Positions 9,264 through 19,210 of a stretch of DNA of 64,000 nt are shown one piece after another. A model generated the notes under the pieces. That model saw only the letters and a list, made by a program, of their open reading frames with translations. It was not told where the DNA came from and did not search any database. This DNA comes from an uncultured Bacteroidota bacterium (GTDB taxonomy: Bacteria > Bacteroidota > Bacteroidia > Flavobacteriales > Flavobacteriaceae): contig CAJWHM010000002.1 in NCBI GenBank assembly GCA_913041125.1, positions 38,868-102,867 on the forward strand, given 5' to 3'. The translations under genes and the position numbers were made by a program. The first letter of the stretch is position 1, and every line of letters begins with the position of its first letter.

Positions 9264-11633
9264 TTAGTCTAATATCTCTAGTTTTGGTTCTTTCAAGACC
9301 TTGTCATTGCTGATAGAATCTTCAAGGGAAATAAGTAGTGATGGGAGTAAGACTAAATTGGCAAGCATTGCCATCATTAAGGTTACTGCTACAAGTCCAC
9401 CAAGAGCCTGTGTTCCACCAAAGTTGGAAGAGATGAACACGGAAAAACCAAAAAAGAGAACGATTGATGTATAAAACATGCTAATTCCAGTTTCTCGAAG
9501 AGCCGCAAATACTGCTTTATTAATTTTCCACCCGTTGGAGATAAGTTCTTGTCTATATTTTGCTAAAAAGTGAATGGTGTCATCAACTGAAATTCCAAAT
9601 GCAATACTAAATACGAGTATTGTTGATGGTTTTAGGGGGATGCCTGTAAAGCCCATTACACCTGCAGTTATAATCAAAGGTAATAAGTTTGGTATTAAAG
9701 AGATGATGATCATCTTAAAAGACCGAAAAAGAAATGCCATAAAAATGGCAATTAATAGGATGGCTAAACTTAACGAGAGAATTAAATTTTTTATAAGGTA
9801 TTTTGTTCCTTTTAAAAACAATAAAGATTTTCCTGTAATTTTTACTCCATATCGTTCTTCAGGAAAAATTTTATTAATAGATTCAATTAAGTCTTCTTCG
9901 ATTTTTTCCATACGTTCGGTTTTAATATCCTTCATGTAAGTTGTAATTCGACCAAATTGTCCAGTACTGTCAACATACCCACTGAGTAGCTGACTGTTGT
10001 TGTTGGATTTGCTTAAATATGGATAAATAAAACTGTTCTCTTGAGAAGTTGGGAGAGAGTAGTAGTTAGGATTTCCGTTGTAATATGCTTGTTTTGCATA
10101 TTTTATAGCATTCACTACAGAAAGTGGAGAGGCTAATTCAGGAATTTCTTCAATTGTTTTATGTAGTCGATTAATTCTGTTTAAGGTTGCAGGTTTGACA
10201 ATACCTTTTTCACGTTTGCTATCCACCCAAATTTCTAAGGGAACAATTCCATTAAAGCTGTCATCAAAAAAAAGAATATCTTTGAAGAAATCCGCGCTCT
10301 TAGGCATATCCTCAATGATACTTCCAGATATTTTTATCTGATAAATTCCTGTAATACCTATTATCAATCCAAATAAAGAAACTAAATAAACATTAATTCT
10401 TTTTTTACGGACTTTATGCTCCATCCAAGAAACAAAAAAATCTACGGCTTTGTTCTTTAAATGTTTTAAGTGCTTTTTGTTTGGGCGTTCCATAAAGCTA
10501 TAGACAATAGGGATAATAAGTAGGGATAAAAGAAAAATTGAAATAATATTAATGGAAGCAACAATACCAAATTCTTTTAAAATTTTACTATTGGTTAAAA
10601 TGAAAGTCGCAAAACCTGAGGCGGTTGTCAGGTTAGTCATCAACGTGGCATTACCTATTTTCGAGATCACACGTTGTAATGATTTAGCTTGATTTTTGTG
10701 TTTTGCAAATTCTTGTTGATATTTATTAATTAGGAAAATACAATTAGGAACTCCAATTACAATAATCAGAGGAGGAATTAAAGCTGTAAGAACTGTGATT
10801 TCATACCGAAGCCAGCCTAGGATTCCAAAAGCCCACATAACCCCAATAGCAACTACAGCTAGAGAAATAAAAGTAGCACGGAAAGAACGAAAAAATAGGA
10901 AGAAAATAAGCGACGTTATTAAGGTTGCTCCTATAACAAATAGACCGATTTCGTCTACAATATTTTGAGCGTTTAACGTGCGAATGTATGGCATTCCTGA
11001 AACTCGAACATCGGTTTTTGAGTCTTCTTCAAAGTCCTTGATTAGCGGGATGAAAATATTGAAAATAAAGTTTTTACGTTGCGCTGTATTCACTACATCA
11101 GGATCCATGTAAATTATGGAGCGAATTGTATTCGTATTTTTGTCATAAAGTAAGTTATCGTAAAATGGAAGCTCAAGGAATAATTTTTCTTTAAACTTTT
11201 CTGCTAATTTAATCTCAGGAGGGTGTGTTTCTGATACTGACTTTATTGTAAAACGTTGGTTTTTTTTGTCCTTTACTAATTCTTGAATATTTTCTGTTGA
11301 AAGAACAAGGTTAATTTCATCAAATCCTTGAATTTTTTCATTCAAATTCTTCCAAACTTCCCGTTTGTCTTTTTTAAAGAAGGTACTATCTTGAAGAGCT
11401 ATGACAATAATATTTCCTTCTTCTCCAAAGGTTTTAGTAAAGGACTGGTATAAAACGTTTTCAGGATGATTATCTGGAAGTAAGTTGGCTTCTGTATAGG
11501 TGAATTGCATGTATTTCCACTGTGTTGACCAAAAAATAGTAAGAAGTAAAATACATGACAAAATTAGAGCCCTACTTCTTAGTATGATTCTTGCCACCAG
11601 GTCCCAAATATTTGGTTTTTTATTTTTTCTCAT
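9264..11633 (-). CDS. RND superfamily (MMPL/SSD-type) exporter
   Basis: A 789-residue inner-membrane protein with the duplicated RND layout: a first helix near residues 15-35, a large periplasmic loop, a five-helix bundle (about 220-390), a helix near 412, a second periplasmic loop, and a second bundle (about 630-775). The second half has GISVDDTIHFLAKYR, typical of hydrophobe/amphiphile and sterol-sensing-domain-like RND proteins. It is probably a proton-driven transporter of lipids or hydrophobic molecules. No membrane-fusion or outer-membrane partner is adjacent, arguing against a classical tripartite drug pump. Confidence 0.85.
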   Translation of the reverse strand: MRKNKKPNIWDLVARIILRSRALILSCILLLTIFWSTQWKYMQFTYTEANLLPDNHPENVLYQSFTKTFGEEGNIIVIALQDSTFFKKDKREVWKNLNEKIQGFDEINLVLSTENIQELVKDKKNQRFTIKSVSETHPPEIKLAEKFKEKLFLELPFYDNLLYDKNTNTIRSIIYMDPDVVNTAQRKNFIFNIFIPLIKDFEEDSKTDVRVSGMPYIRTLNAQNIVDEIGLFVIGATLITSLIFFLFFRSFRATFISLAVVAIGVMWAFGILGWLRYEITVLTALIPPLIIVIGVPNCIFLINKYQQEFAKHKNQAKSLQRVISKIGNATLMTNLTTASGFATFILTNSKILKEFGIVASINIISIFLLSLLIIPIVYSFMERPNKKHLKHLKNKAVDFFVSWMEHKVRKKRINVYLVSLFGLIIGITGIYQIKISGSIIEDMPKSADFFKDILFFDDSFNGIVPLEIWVDSKREKGIVKPATLNRINRLHKTIEEIPELASPLSVVNAIKYAKQAYYNGNPNYYSLPTSQENSFIYPYLSKSNNNSQLLSGYVDSTGQFGRITTYMKDIKTERMEKIEEDLIESINKIFPEERYGVKITGKSLLFLKGTKYLIKNLILSLSLAILLIAIFMAFLFRSFKMIIISLIPNLLPLIITAGVMGFTGIPLKPSTILVFSIAFGISVDDTIHFLAKYRQELISNGWKINKAVFAALRETGISMFYTSIVLFFGFSVFISSNFGGTQALGGLVAVTLMMAMLANLVLLPSLLISLEDSISNDKVLKEPKLEILD

Positions 11634-11660
11634 GTGAGCCTGCTTATCAGTAAAAGAATT

Positions 11661-12215
11661 TTAAACTGTCAGGATTTCTTTTTCCTTTATTCTGAATATT
11701 TCATCAGCTTTTTTGATGTATTGATCGGTAAGATTTTGAATATCTATTTCATGATTTTTTTGAATATCTTCAGAAGCATCAGATTTTTTAATTTCAGTAT
11801 TAGCGTCTTTTCTTGCTGTGCGAATAGAAATCTTAGCATTTTCTACTTCAGCTTTGGCGAGTTTTGCCAATTCTTTACGACGCTCTTCGGTAAGTGTTGG
11901 AATATTAATAATAATTGATTCACCATTATTCATTGGGTTAAATCCTAAGTTGGCTATTAAAATAGCTTTTTCAATTTCTGCTAACATTGACTTTTCCCAA
12001 GGTTGAACTGTTAGTGTTCTCCCATCAGGAGAATTTATGTTTGCAACTTGAGAAAGTGGAGTAGGGGTTCCATAATAATCAACTTTAACACCTGAGAGCA
12101 TAATGGGATTTGCTTTTCCTGCACGTATGTTAAGCATCTCTTTTTCGAGGTGATTGAGTGCTAACTGCATACTTTCTTTAGCATTATCTACTATAAATTG
12201 CATTTCTTCTTCCAT
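11661..12215 (-). CDS. frr: Ribosome recycling factor
   Basis: RRF splits the post-termination ribosome together with EF-G. The 184-residue length is standard, and conserved stretches are present: LNIRAGKANP near the N-terminus, the YYGTPTPLSQVANI hinge region and the LTEERRKEL C-terminal helix. It lies 10 bases downstream of pyrH, the usual pyrH-frr pair. The start could be the second Met (MQFIVDNAK), four codons in. Confidence 0.96.
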   Translation of the reverse strand: MEEEMQFIVDNAKESMQLALNHLEKEMLNIRAGKANPIMLSGVKVDYYGTPTPLSQVANINSPDGRTLTVQPWEKSMLAEIEKAILIANLGFNPMNNGESIIINIPTLTEERRKELAKLAKAEVENAKISIRTARKDANTEIKKSDASEDIQKNHEIDIQNLTDQYIKKADEIFRIKEKEILTV

Positions 12216-12225
12216 TTCTAATTGC

Positions 12226-12933
12226 TTATAAATCTACTCTAGTTCCAATTTTTTTTCCTTTGACAACATTGTATAAGTTATCTGGAGTATTCATATCAAA
12301 AACAATTATTGGTAAATTATTTTCTTGACTTAGGGTGAAGGCTGTTGTGTCCATCACTTTAATTCCTCTTTTAAGAACTTCTTCAAAGGACAGGTTGTCA
12401 AATTTTGTAGCTGTAATATTTTTTTCTGGATCTTCGGTGTAGATACCGTCAACACGAGTTCCTTTTAAAATTACATCAGCATTAATTTCAATCGCTCTAA
12501 GCACAGCTGCTGAGTCTGTTGTAAAATATGGATTTCCAGTTCCTGAGCCAAAGATAACTACCCTTCCTTTTTCTAGATGCCTTGTTGCTTTTCTTTTTAT
12601 AAATGGTTCCGCGATGGCTTCTATTTTAATTGCAGTTTGTAATCGTGTAGGGACATCGTTATTTTCCAATGCACTTTGCAATGCAAGTCCGTTAATTACT
12701 GTGGCTAGCATTCCCATATAATCTGCTTGCACTCGATCCATTCCTTTGCTAGCGCCAGAGACTCCTCTGAATATGTTTCCTCCACCAATGACAATCGCAA
12801 TTTCTATGTTTTGATGAAAAACCTTTTTAATTTCTTTGGCATAGCTATCAATAAGCTCTGGATCAATTCCATGTGTTTGATTCCCCATAAGAGCCTCGCC
12901 ACTGAGTTTTAAAAGAATTCTTTGGTACTTCAT
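12226..12933 (-). CDS. pyrH: Uridylate kinase (UMP kinase)
   Basis: PyrH phosphorylates UMP to UDP in pyrimidine synthesis. The product has 235 residues, with [15 protein letters not shown] at the N-terminus, the glycine-rich [10 protein letters not shown], and [23 protein letters not shown] place the start at ATG 12933. An upstream in-frame TTG at 12951 is the 3' part of a TATATTTG promoter box (12956-12949), so it is probably not translated. That places the transcription start only about 12 bases before the ATG. It is followed by frr. Confidence 0.95.
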   Translation of the reverse strand: MKYQRILLKLSGEALMGNQTHGIDPELIDSYAKEIKKVFHQNIEIAIVIGGGNIFRGVSGASKGMDRVQADYMGMLATVINGLALQSALENNDVPTRLQTAIKIEAIAEPFIKRKATRHLEKGRVVIFGSGTGNPYFTTDSAAVLRAIEINADVILKGTRVDGIYTEDPEKNITATKFDNLSFEEVLKRGIKVMDTTAFTLSQENNLPIIVFDMNTPDNLYNVVKGKKIGTRVDL

Positions 12934-12948
12934 TTGGAAATATGATAA

Positions 12949-12956
12949 CAAATATA
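12949..12956 (-). promoter_or_regulatory. -7 promoter box TATATTTG for pyrH-frr
   Basis: An exact Bacteroidota -7 element on the minus strand, ending 15 bases before the pyrH ATG at 12933. It implies a very short 5' leader and rules out the upstream TTG start. Confidence 0.6.
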
Positions 12957-13037
12957 AAAATTAAAGCAGAATTTGTCTGGCTTGAAGATGACATTCTTTG
13001 CATTTCAGGCTTTTGTCAATTTCACCTTGGTTTTTAT

Positions 13038-13901
13038 CTACAATGCTTTAAGACTTAAATCTATAATTTTTGCACCATAAGTTAAGGCACCCATTGAAAT
13101 AAAATCAACTCCTGTTTCAGCATATTCAACAAGATTTTTTTTTGAAATTGAACCAGAAGCCTCAGCAGGTTTTCTTTGATCTATGATTGCAATTGCTTCT
13201 GCTAATTCTTGTGGCTGATAATTATCTAATAAAATTCTACTCACTTTTGAAAATGAAAGCGCTATTTCTATTTCTTTTTTATTTCTACATTCTACAATAA
13301 TTTGTGTTGGCTTTTCAAGACGATTGGCATATGACATTGTTTTTTCTAGAGCTTTTGACATCCCACCACAAAAATCTACATGATTATCTTTAATCATGAT
13401 AGCATCAAAAAGTCCCATTCGATGATTAATCCCACCTCCAATTAACACTGCCCATTTTTCGGCATATCTAAAATTTGGTGTAGTTTTTCTGGTGTCTAAT
13501 AGCTTAGAAGAGGTGTGCTTTATCATCTGGCTCAATTCATAAGTCAAACTAGCAATTCCGCTCATGCGTTGTAGTGTGTTTAATACTAATCTTTCTGTTG
13601 CTAAGATAGCTAGGGTAGGACCTTGAACTGTAAATACGATATCTCCTTTTTTGATTACGCTTCCTTCTTCTATATAAGAGGTAATTTTAAGTTTTGAGTT
13701 ATATCGTTTAAATATATGTTTTGCAAGTGTGACACCCGCTATTCTACCCGCTTGTTTGACCAACAGCTGTGCTTGACTATGATCTGTAGCATCAATACAG
13801 GAGAGGCTGCTGTGGTCACCTAATCCGAGATCTTCTATAAGTGCCTGGTCAATAAAGGTTTCAATTGGCTTTTTATATTGATTAAAAAAATTATCTGGCA
13901 T
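13038..13901 (-). CDS. nadC: Nicotinate-nucleotide pyrophosphorylase (quinolinate phosphoribosyltransferase)
   Basis: NadC converts quinolinate plus PRPP to nicotinate mononucleotide, the third step of de novo NAD synthesis. It is 287 residues long. Family motifs are present: RTTPNFRYAEKWAV-type region (here DTRKTTPNFRYAEKWAV), GGGINHRMGLFDAIMIKDNH, and ASGSISKKNLVEYAETGVDFISMGALTYG. Its start overlaps the nadB 3' end by 11 bases, so it is translationally linked within nadABC. Confidence 0.96.
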   Translation of the reverse strand: MPDNFFNQYKKPIETFIDQALIEDLGLGDHSSLSCIDATDHSQAQLLVKQAGRIAGVTLAKHIFKRYNSKLKITSYIEEGSVIKKGDIVFTVQGPTLAILATERLVLNTLQRMSGIASLTYELSQMIKHTSSKLLDTRKTTPNFRYAEKWAVLIGGGINHRMGLFDAIMIKDNHVDFCGGMSKALEKTMSYANRLEKPTQIIVECRNKKEIEIALSFSKVSRILLDNYQPQELAEAIAIIDQRKPAEASGSISKKNLVEYAETGVDFISMGALTYGAKIIDLSLKAL

Positions 13902-15447
13902 GATTATGATTGTAAAATACTCCTCTGTTTTCTTTAATTTCTTGGGCTTGTTTTGTGAGCAGGTATGCTATGCTAACCATATTTCTCAACTCACACAAGC
14001 TATTGGTTAGTTTATTTTGGTTATACAACTTTTGAACTTTTATGTAGATGTTATTGATTTTTTCTTGCGCTTGTTTGAGCCCTTTATTTGTTTTAAAAAT
14101 TCCAACGTTGGTTGTCATTATTTCTTGTAATTCTTTGCGTAAACGCTGTACATTTTTAATGGTATCGTTTTTAGAATAGCCATCTCCATTCCATTCCGGT
14201 AAAGTCTTGTAAAAAGCTTCACTGGGCATGGGTTTTCCTAGAAATTCAATACAATTAATTGCTGCACGGTGTGCAAAAACCAATGCTTCTAATAGAGAGT
14301 TTGAAGCAAGGCGGTTAGCACCATGTAGTCCTGTTGCACTACATTCTCCTATTGCGTAAAGCCCTTTTAGCTCCGATTCACTGTGCTTATTTACCTTTAT
14401 TCCACCACAAAAATAATGAGCTGCAGGAACGACGGGGATAGGATCTTTTGGTAAGTTTATACCTAAACTTTTACAGGTATTGTAAATAGTTGGAAAACGA
14501 GACTTCCACTCCATCTTGGGGATTTCTGATCCATCTAACCAAACAGAATCAGCATCTTGTTCTTGAATTTGTTTTTGAATTTCACGCGCTACAATATCAC
14601 GTGGGGCAAGATCTGCTCTTGGATCTGCCTTAAGCATGAATCGGTCTTGGGCACTATTACATAATTTTCCTCCAGCACCGCGTACGGCTTCAGTAATTAA
14701 GAATACTTTCCCATCAATTTTATATTTAAGTGCTGTGGGGTGAAATTGGACATAAGGTAAATGGTTCATCAGCACTTTAGCACGATAGGCAGCTCCTAAA
14801 CCATCACCAGTGGCTACACTAGGGTTTGTGGTGTGTGCATAAAGACTTCCTGCGCCACCAGTAGAAAGGACAGTGATTTTTGCTGTGATTTTGATAATTT
14901 CTTCACGTTCTTGAGAAATTACATAAGCTCCATAGCAACGATTTTTTTTAATTGTTGAATGATGGTCTGTGATTAAATCGACTAATGTATGGTTTTCTAA
15001 GATTGTAATGTTTGAAAAACTTTTGACTTTAGTGATAAGAACCTCTTGAATTTGTTTTCCAGTTTGATCTTTATAGTGTACGATTCTACTTTCTGAATGT
15101 CCACCCTCTTTTCCTAAATCAAGTTTTTTTTCTTTTTTATCAAATGATGTTCCCCATTTGATAAGTTCGTCTAAACGTTGGTTTGCCTCTTCTACGACAA
15201 ACTTGACAACTTTTGGGTCACAATAACCATCTCCAGCAACTAAGGTGTCTTGAAAGTGTTTTTCAGTTGAATCTTTTTTTAGATTTCGAACAACTGCTAT
15301 TCCTCCTTGAGCGTATCTCGTATTTCCTTCTTTAATATCACTTTTAGAAATTAGAGTGAGTGAAGTTTTAGGGTTTTCCTCTGCAACCTTTATAGCAAAA
15401 GTTAAACCTGAAATTCCTGTACCTATAACAAGAATATCTTTAGTCAT
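13891..15447 (-). CDS. nadB: L-aspartate oxidase
   Basis: This FAD enzyme oxidises L-aspartate to iminoaspartate, the first step of NAD synthesis. The 518 residues begin with a dinucleotide-binding motif (VIGTGISGLTFAIKVAE), followed by the substrate-pocket motif GNTRYAQGGIAV and later EAVRGAGGKLCN. A FAD-binding repeat, GLYAIGECSATGLHGANRLASNSLLE, lies near 365-390 (quoted from two adjacent blocks: GLYAIGECSATG and LHGANRLASNSLLE). It is 3 bases after nadA and overlaps nadC. Confidence 0.96.
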   Translation of the reverse strand: MTKDILVIGTGISGLTFAIKVAEENPKTSLTLISKSDIKEGNTRYAQGGIAVVRNLKKDSTEKHFQDTLVAGDGYCDPKVVKFVVEEANQRLDELIKWGTSFDKKEKKLDLGKEGGHSESRIVHYKDQTGKQIQEVLITKVKSFSNITILENHTLVDLITDHHSTIKKNRCYGAYVISQEREEIIKITAKITVLSTGGAGSLYAHTTNPSVATGDGLGAAYRAKVLMNHLPYVQFHPTALKYKIDGKVFLITEAVRGAGGKLCNSAQDRFMLKADPRADLAPRDIVAREIQKQIQEQDADSVWLDGSEIPKMEWKSRFPTIYNTCKSLGINLPKDPIPVVPAAHYFCGGIKVNKHSESELKGLYAIGECSATGLHGANRLASNSLLEALVFAHRAAINCIEFLGKPMPSEAFYKTLPEWNGDGYSKNDTIKNVQRLRKELQEIMTTNVGIFKTNKGLKQAQEKINNIYIKVQKLYNQNKLTNSLCELRNMVSIAYLLTKQAQEIKENRGVFYNHNHAR

Positions 15448-15450
15448 AAG

Positions 15451-16416
15451 CTAACTTAATTCAAGCATTCTATTAATGGGGACTCTAGCTGCATCCATTA
15501 GGTTTGAATCCAATTGAATTTCTGGTGTTTCTTCATTTAAACAATTATACAATTTTTCAAGTGTATTAAGTTTCATAAAGGCACATTCGCTACAGGCACA
15601 GGTATCGTCCTCTACAGGAGCAGGAATAAATGTTTTTTTTGGACAACTTTTTTGCATTTCGAAAAGAATGCCTACTTCTGTAGCTACAATGAATTCATTA
15701 GCGTCATTCTTTTGAACAAAATTTAATAGCTCTGAGGTGCTGCCAATAAAATGCGCTATGTCTAAAATTGGGGATTCGCTTTCAGGGTGAGCAATAAATT
15801 TAGCCTTTGGATAATTTTTTACAAGAGATAATATTTTTTCAAAGGAGAAAGCTTCGTGGACTATACAAGAACCATCCCATAGAATCATATTTCTTCTTGT
15901 TTCTTTGTTCAGATAAGCACCTAAATTTTTATCAGGAGCAAAAATTATTTTTTGTGTTTTAGGAATACTTTCAATGATTTTTTTGGCATTACTTGAAGTG
16001 CAGACGAGATCACTTAGGGTTTTGATCTTTGCTGAACAATTTATGTAGGAGACCACTATAGCATCAGAATGTTTTGCCTTAAATTTAGCAAAGTCTTCTG
16101 GAGGGCAAGAATCTGCAAGGGAGCAACCTGCTTTCAAGTCAGGCAATAAAACTTTTTTTGTAGGGTTGATTATTTTCGCAGTTTCTGCCATAAAATGAAC
16201 GCCTGCAAAAACTATTATATCATTGTCAACCTTAGCTGCTTGTTGAGCTAAATAAAGGCTATCACCCAAATAATCAGCAACTTCCTGAATGGCTTCTTCT
16301 TGATAATAATGGGCAAGGATTACAGCATCTTTTTCTTGCTTTAGTTTTATAATTTTTTTAGATAGTGCTATAGTTTTGCTATTTCTTGCACTTTTAGTAA
16401 AAGCTTGAACCTTCAT
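15451..16416 (-). CDS. nadA: Quinolinate synthase
   Basis: NadA is a [4Fe-4S] enzyme condensing iminoaspartate with dihydroxyacetone phosphate to quinolinate. The 321 residues include [19 protein letters not shown] at the N-terminus, the AGCSLADSC cluster region, [10 protein letters not shown] and the C-terminal CACSECAFM, which supply the cluster cysteines. It is first of the nadA-nadB-nadC run and follows truB by 19 bases. No NrtR or NiaR operator-like palindrome was recognised upstream. Confidence 0.96.
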   Translation of the reverse strand: MKVQAFTKSARNSKTIALSKKIIKLKQEKDAVILAHYYQEEAIQEVADYLGDSLYLAQQAAKVDNDIIVFAGVHFMAETAKIINPTKKVLLPDLKAGCSLADSCPPEDFAKFKAKHSDAIVVSYINCSAKIKTLSDLVCTSSNAKKIIESIPKTQKIIFAPDKNLGAYLNKETRRNMILWDGSCIVHEAFSFEKILSLVKNYPKAKFIAHPESESPILDIAHFIGSTSELLNFVQKNDANEFIVATEVGILFEMQKSCPKKTFIPAPVEDDTCACSECAFMKLNTLEKLYNCLNEETPEIQLDSNLMDAARVPINRMLELS

Positions 16417-16435
16417 AAGATAAAATTAAAGAGTT

Positions 16436-17176
16436 TTATTTTATTGATTTTACACTTTTTATATTTTTTTTATTGTTTTCATGCACAACACTTTCCATTG
16501 TGTAGGCATCAACTAGGGAAAAGTTTCCATTTTTGATTCGCTTTAGTGAAGTAAGATGAGCACCTGATTTTAATTTTTTCCCAAAGTCATTTGCAAGACT
16601 GCGAATGTATGTACCTTTGCTGCATTCTACTAAAAAACTAACTTCTGGAAGTTTAATGTCAGTAATGTCAAATCTGGAAACTCTTACCGTTCTTTTTTCA
16701 AGAGTTGTTTTTTCACCAGCACGAGCATATTCATAAAGGCGTTTACCTTCTTTTTTTAAAGCGGAAAATAAAGGGGGATATTGTTGAATTTCTCCAGTAA
16801 AACTTTTTGCTGTTTTGTGAAGTAAATCATCGGAAAGATGTTGAATTGGAAATTTAGCGTCAATTTTTGTCTCTAAATCAAAAGAAGGGGTGGTTGCACC
16901 AAGGAAGATAGTGCCCGTATAGGTCTTCTTTTTTTGTTGAAGTTCATGAATGGTTTTTGTTTTTTTACCAGTACAGATTAATAACAATCCTGAGGCCAGC
17001 GGGTCTAAGGTGCCAGCGTGGCCAACTTTTAGTTTTTTTAAACCAGTTTGATTTTTTAAATGCCAACGTATTTTATTAACGGCCTGAAAAGAGGTCCATC
17101 CCAGTGGTTTGTCAATTAGAAAAAGCATGCCTTCCTGTAAGACTTCTGATTGAAATTTTTGTTCAAAAAAGTCCAT
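16436..17176 (-). CDS. truB: tRNA pseudouridine(55) synthase
   Basis: TruB makes pseudouridine 55 in the T-loop of tRNAs. The 246-residue length fits the short bacterial form. The catalytic Asp58 lies in VGHAGTLDPLASGLL, and KPLGWTSFQAVNKIR precedes it. A RSLANDFG motif lies near the C-terminus. The start ATG overlaps the uppP 3' end by 14 bases, placing it in the ftsX-DUF3098-uppP-truB operon. Confidence 0.96.
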   Translation of the reverse strand: MDFFEQKFQSEVLQEGMLFLIDKPLGWTSFQAVNKIRWHLKNQTGLKKLKVGHAGTLDPLASGLLLICTGKKTKTIHELQQKKKTYTGTIFLGATTPSFDLETKIDAKFPIQHLSDDLLHKTAKSFTGEIQQYPPLFSALKKEGKRLYEYARAGEKTTLEKRTVRVSRFDITDIKLPEVSFLVECSKGTYIRSLANDFGKKLKSGAHLTSLKRIKNGNFSLVDAYTMESVVHENNKKNIKSVKSIK

Positions 17177-17954
17177 AAAAGATCGTTAATCCACCTATGA
17201 TAACACAGTAAAAACCAAAATATTTTAGTTGACTTTTCTTGACCATCGAAATCATCCAATTACAAGCAAGAATTCCACTGATAAATGCGAAAATAAAACC
17301 TAGTAGTAGTGATGACTGGTTTATATTCTCTGGAATGGTTTTGAGGTCTAAAGCTGTTTTAGTCATACTCCCAAAAATTAGAGGTAGAACCATCAAAAAC
17401 GAAAAACGTGCTGCTTTTTCACGATCAATTCCTAAAAGAATTGCACTGGAAATGGTGGAGCCACTTCTTGAAATCCCAGGTAAAATTGCTATAGCTTGAA
17501 TTATGCCAACTAAAAATGCGTTTAAGAAAGAAACTGCTTTTTTGGTGTTTTTAACAAGATCAGCTAAAAAAAGAAATGCAGCTGTGACGAGTAACATAAT
17601 ACCAACCAGAATTAAGTTTTGTGAGAACAACATTTCAATTTGTGCTTGAAAGAAAAGTCCTACAAACGCTGAAGGAACCATAGAAATGATAATTTTGAAA
17701 GCCAATTCTCTTTTTTCGTTATGTTTGAAAGAGAAAACTCCAAGAAGAATTTCTTTAATTTCTTTTCTAAAGACAACCATTGTACTTAATGCAGTACCGA
17801 AGTGAAGAACGAGGGTCAGAAATAAGCTTTCTTTACCTACCGATTCGTTTCCGAAGAGCGCTTTAACAATTTCTAAATGTCCACTTGAAGAAATTGGTAA
17901 AAACTCTGTAAGTCCTTGGATTATTCCTAAAATAATAGCTTCTAATTTATTCAT
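17163..17954 (-). CDS. uppP: Undecaprenyl-diphosphatase (BacA/UppP)
   Basis: This integral membrane phosphatase recycles undecaprenyl pyrophosphate for cell-wall and glycan synthesis. The 263 residues carry the two signature segments: GLTEFLPISSSGHL (14-27, with Glu17) and LPGISRSGST (158-167, with Arg163), with about eight membrane helices. It overlaps DUF3098 upstream by 4 bases and truB downstream by 14, indicating tight operon coupling. Confidence 0.96.
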   Translation of the reverse strand: MNKLEAIILGIIQGLTEFLPISSSGHLEIVKALFGNESVGKESLFLTLVLHFGTALSTMVVFRKEIKEILLGVFSFKHNEKRELAFKIIISMVPSAFVGLFFQAQIEMLFSQNLILVGIMLLVTAAFLFLADLVKNTKKAVSFLNAFLVGIIQAIAILPGISRSGSTISSAILLGIDREKAARFSFLMVLPLIFGSMTKTALDLKTIPENINQSSLLLGFIFAFISGILACNWMISMVKKSQLKYFGFYCVIIGGLTIFYGLF

Positions 17955-18196
17955 TTTTTGGATAGTGGATTCGTATAAATAGAATATATGGCAATTCCAA
18001 AACCAATAATTACTAAAGTTGGAGCAAGTCTAATTCTTCTAAAGTTAAATATTTCATTATTGAATACATTAGGATCCTGACTACCTCCACCACTCATTAA
18101 AAAAAAGCCTAAAGAAATAAATGTTATGGCTATTAACAATACTTTATAATTTTTACTTCCGAATAAGATTTTTTTTGAATCTGGTTTTTTTTTCAT
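17951..18196 (-). CDS. DUF3098 small membrane protein
   Basis: An 81-residue protein with a basic N-terminus and two membrane helices (about 18-34 and 56-72), separated by a short loop with GGGSQDPNVFN. It matches the Bacteroidota DUF3098 family, which is regularly found between ftsX and uppP, as here. Function is unknown. The location suggests a role beside FtsX in cell-envelope or division work. Confidence 0.85.
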   Translation of the reverse strand: MKKKPDSKKILFGSKNYKVLLIAITFISLGFFLMSGGGSQDPNVFNNEIFNFRRIRLAPTLVIIGFGIAIYSIYTNPLSKK

Positions 18197-18205
18197 TTAG
18201 ATTTA

Positions 18206-19084
18206 TCAATAAAAGGAGTTTGATTTCAAGTTTAAATATTTTTGGGTTGCAAAAAAAGTACTTAAAGCTGTAATTCCAATGCCTAAACTAATTATGCCTA
18301 TAAATAAAAAAATTAATTCATTAGCTTCTTGAAAAATTTTTAATTCAGGAAGATAATTATCCAACTGAACAATTATTATACTTAAAGCTATTAACGACAC
18401 TATTGAACTGATAATACCTAATCGCACATGATTCCAAATGAATGGCTTTCTGACAAAAGACTTTGTTGCACCAACTAATTGCATTGTTTTAATTAAAAAT
18501 CTTTTAGAATAGATTGACAGACGTATTGAACTATTAATTAGTATAACTGCAATTAAAACAAAAATTGAAGTAATAAATAATAAAATAAGTGTTATTTTTT
18601 TTATGTTTTCATCAAGTAATTTTACTAATGGGTTATCGTAAACAACTTCGTCAACAAAATCTATTGACTCTATTTCTTTTTTTCTTTTTTCAAGGTTTAT
18701 TGTATTAACATAGTTTGAATTAAAATTAATATCAATTGAGTTGAGTAGGGGATTATAGCCTAAGAATTCTAAAAAATCTTCTCCAATATCTCTTATGTAT
18801 TTTTCTGCAGCTTCTTCCTTTGTTATAAAATTTATCGATTTAGTTGCGGAGTCAAGTTGAATTTTTTTTTGTAATTGAGTTATTTCAATGTCCTTGGCAT
18901 TATCTTTTAGATATATTGACATTGCTATTTGTTCTTTAAAATGGGAAGCAATTTTTTTACCATTAATTAGAAAAAGTCCTAGAACTCCTAAAAAAAATAA
19001 AACAAACGATATACTTAAAACGACAGAGAAGTAGGAATTTAATAATTTTCTTCTTTGATAATGTTCAATATTTTTTTTCTTCAC
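18206..19084 (-). CDS. ftsX: Cell division protein FtsX
   Basis: FtsX is the permease-like partner of FtsE and regulates septal peptidoglycan hydrolases. The 292 residues have an N-terminal helix (about 16-40), an extracellular domain, then three C-terminal helices (about 165-187, 215-235 and 255-280), the standard four-helix FtsX layout. The short KTMQLVGATKSFVRKPF segment is the family cytoplasmic loop. ftsE is not adjacent, as is usual in Bacteroidota. It is divergent from leuS across about 126 bases. Confidence 0.93.
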   Translation of the reverse strand: MKKKNIEHYQRRKLLNSYFSVVLSISFVLFFLGVLGLFLINGKKIASHFKEQIAMSIYLKDNAKDIEITQLQKKIQLDSATKSINFITKEEAAEKYIRDIGEDFLEFLGYNPLLNSIDINFNSNYVNTINLEKRKKEIESIDFVDEVVYDNPLVKLLDENIKKITLILLFITSIFVLIAVILINSSIRLSIYSKRFLIKTMQLVGATKSFVRKPFIWNHVRLGIISSIVSLIALSIIIVQLDNYLPELKIFQEANELIFLFIGIISLGIGITALSTFFATQKYLNLKSNSFY

Positions 19085-19175
19085 AATTAATATTTATGTA
19101 AAATTAAAAAGATTAAGTAAGAATCGACAAGTGATAAAATATTCTTTTAGCTATTTAACATTCAATCAATAAGCG

Positions 19176-19183
19176 TATTTTTG
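19176..19183 (+). promoter_or_regulatory. -7 promoter box TATTTTTG for leuS
   Basis: An exact TAnnTTTG box on the plus strand, 27 bases upstream of the leuS GTG start, in the ftsX/leuS divergent gap. Confidence 0.5.
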
Positions 19184-19210
19184 TGACTTTCTTAAAAATC
19201 ATTTTATAAA

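Noticed and set aside
11634..11918. Open frame antisense to frr
   Set aside because: It lies wholly opposite or beside the frr gene, has low-complexity Phe/Ile/Ser-rich translation and no family resemblance. The frr frame explains the region.
12934..12951. Upstream TTG start of pyrH
   Set aside because: The TTG is the end of an exact TATATTTG promoter box, and the conserved UMP kinase N-terminus begins at the ATG at 12933.
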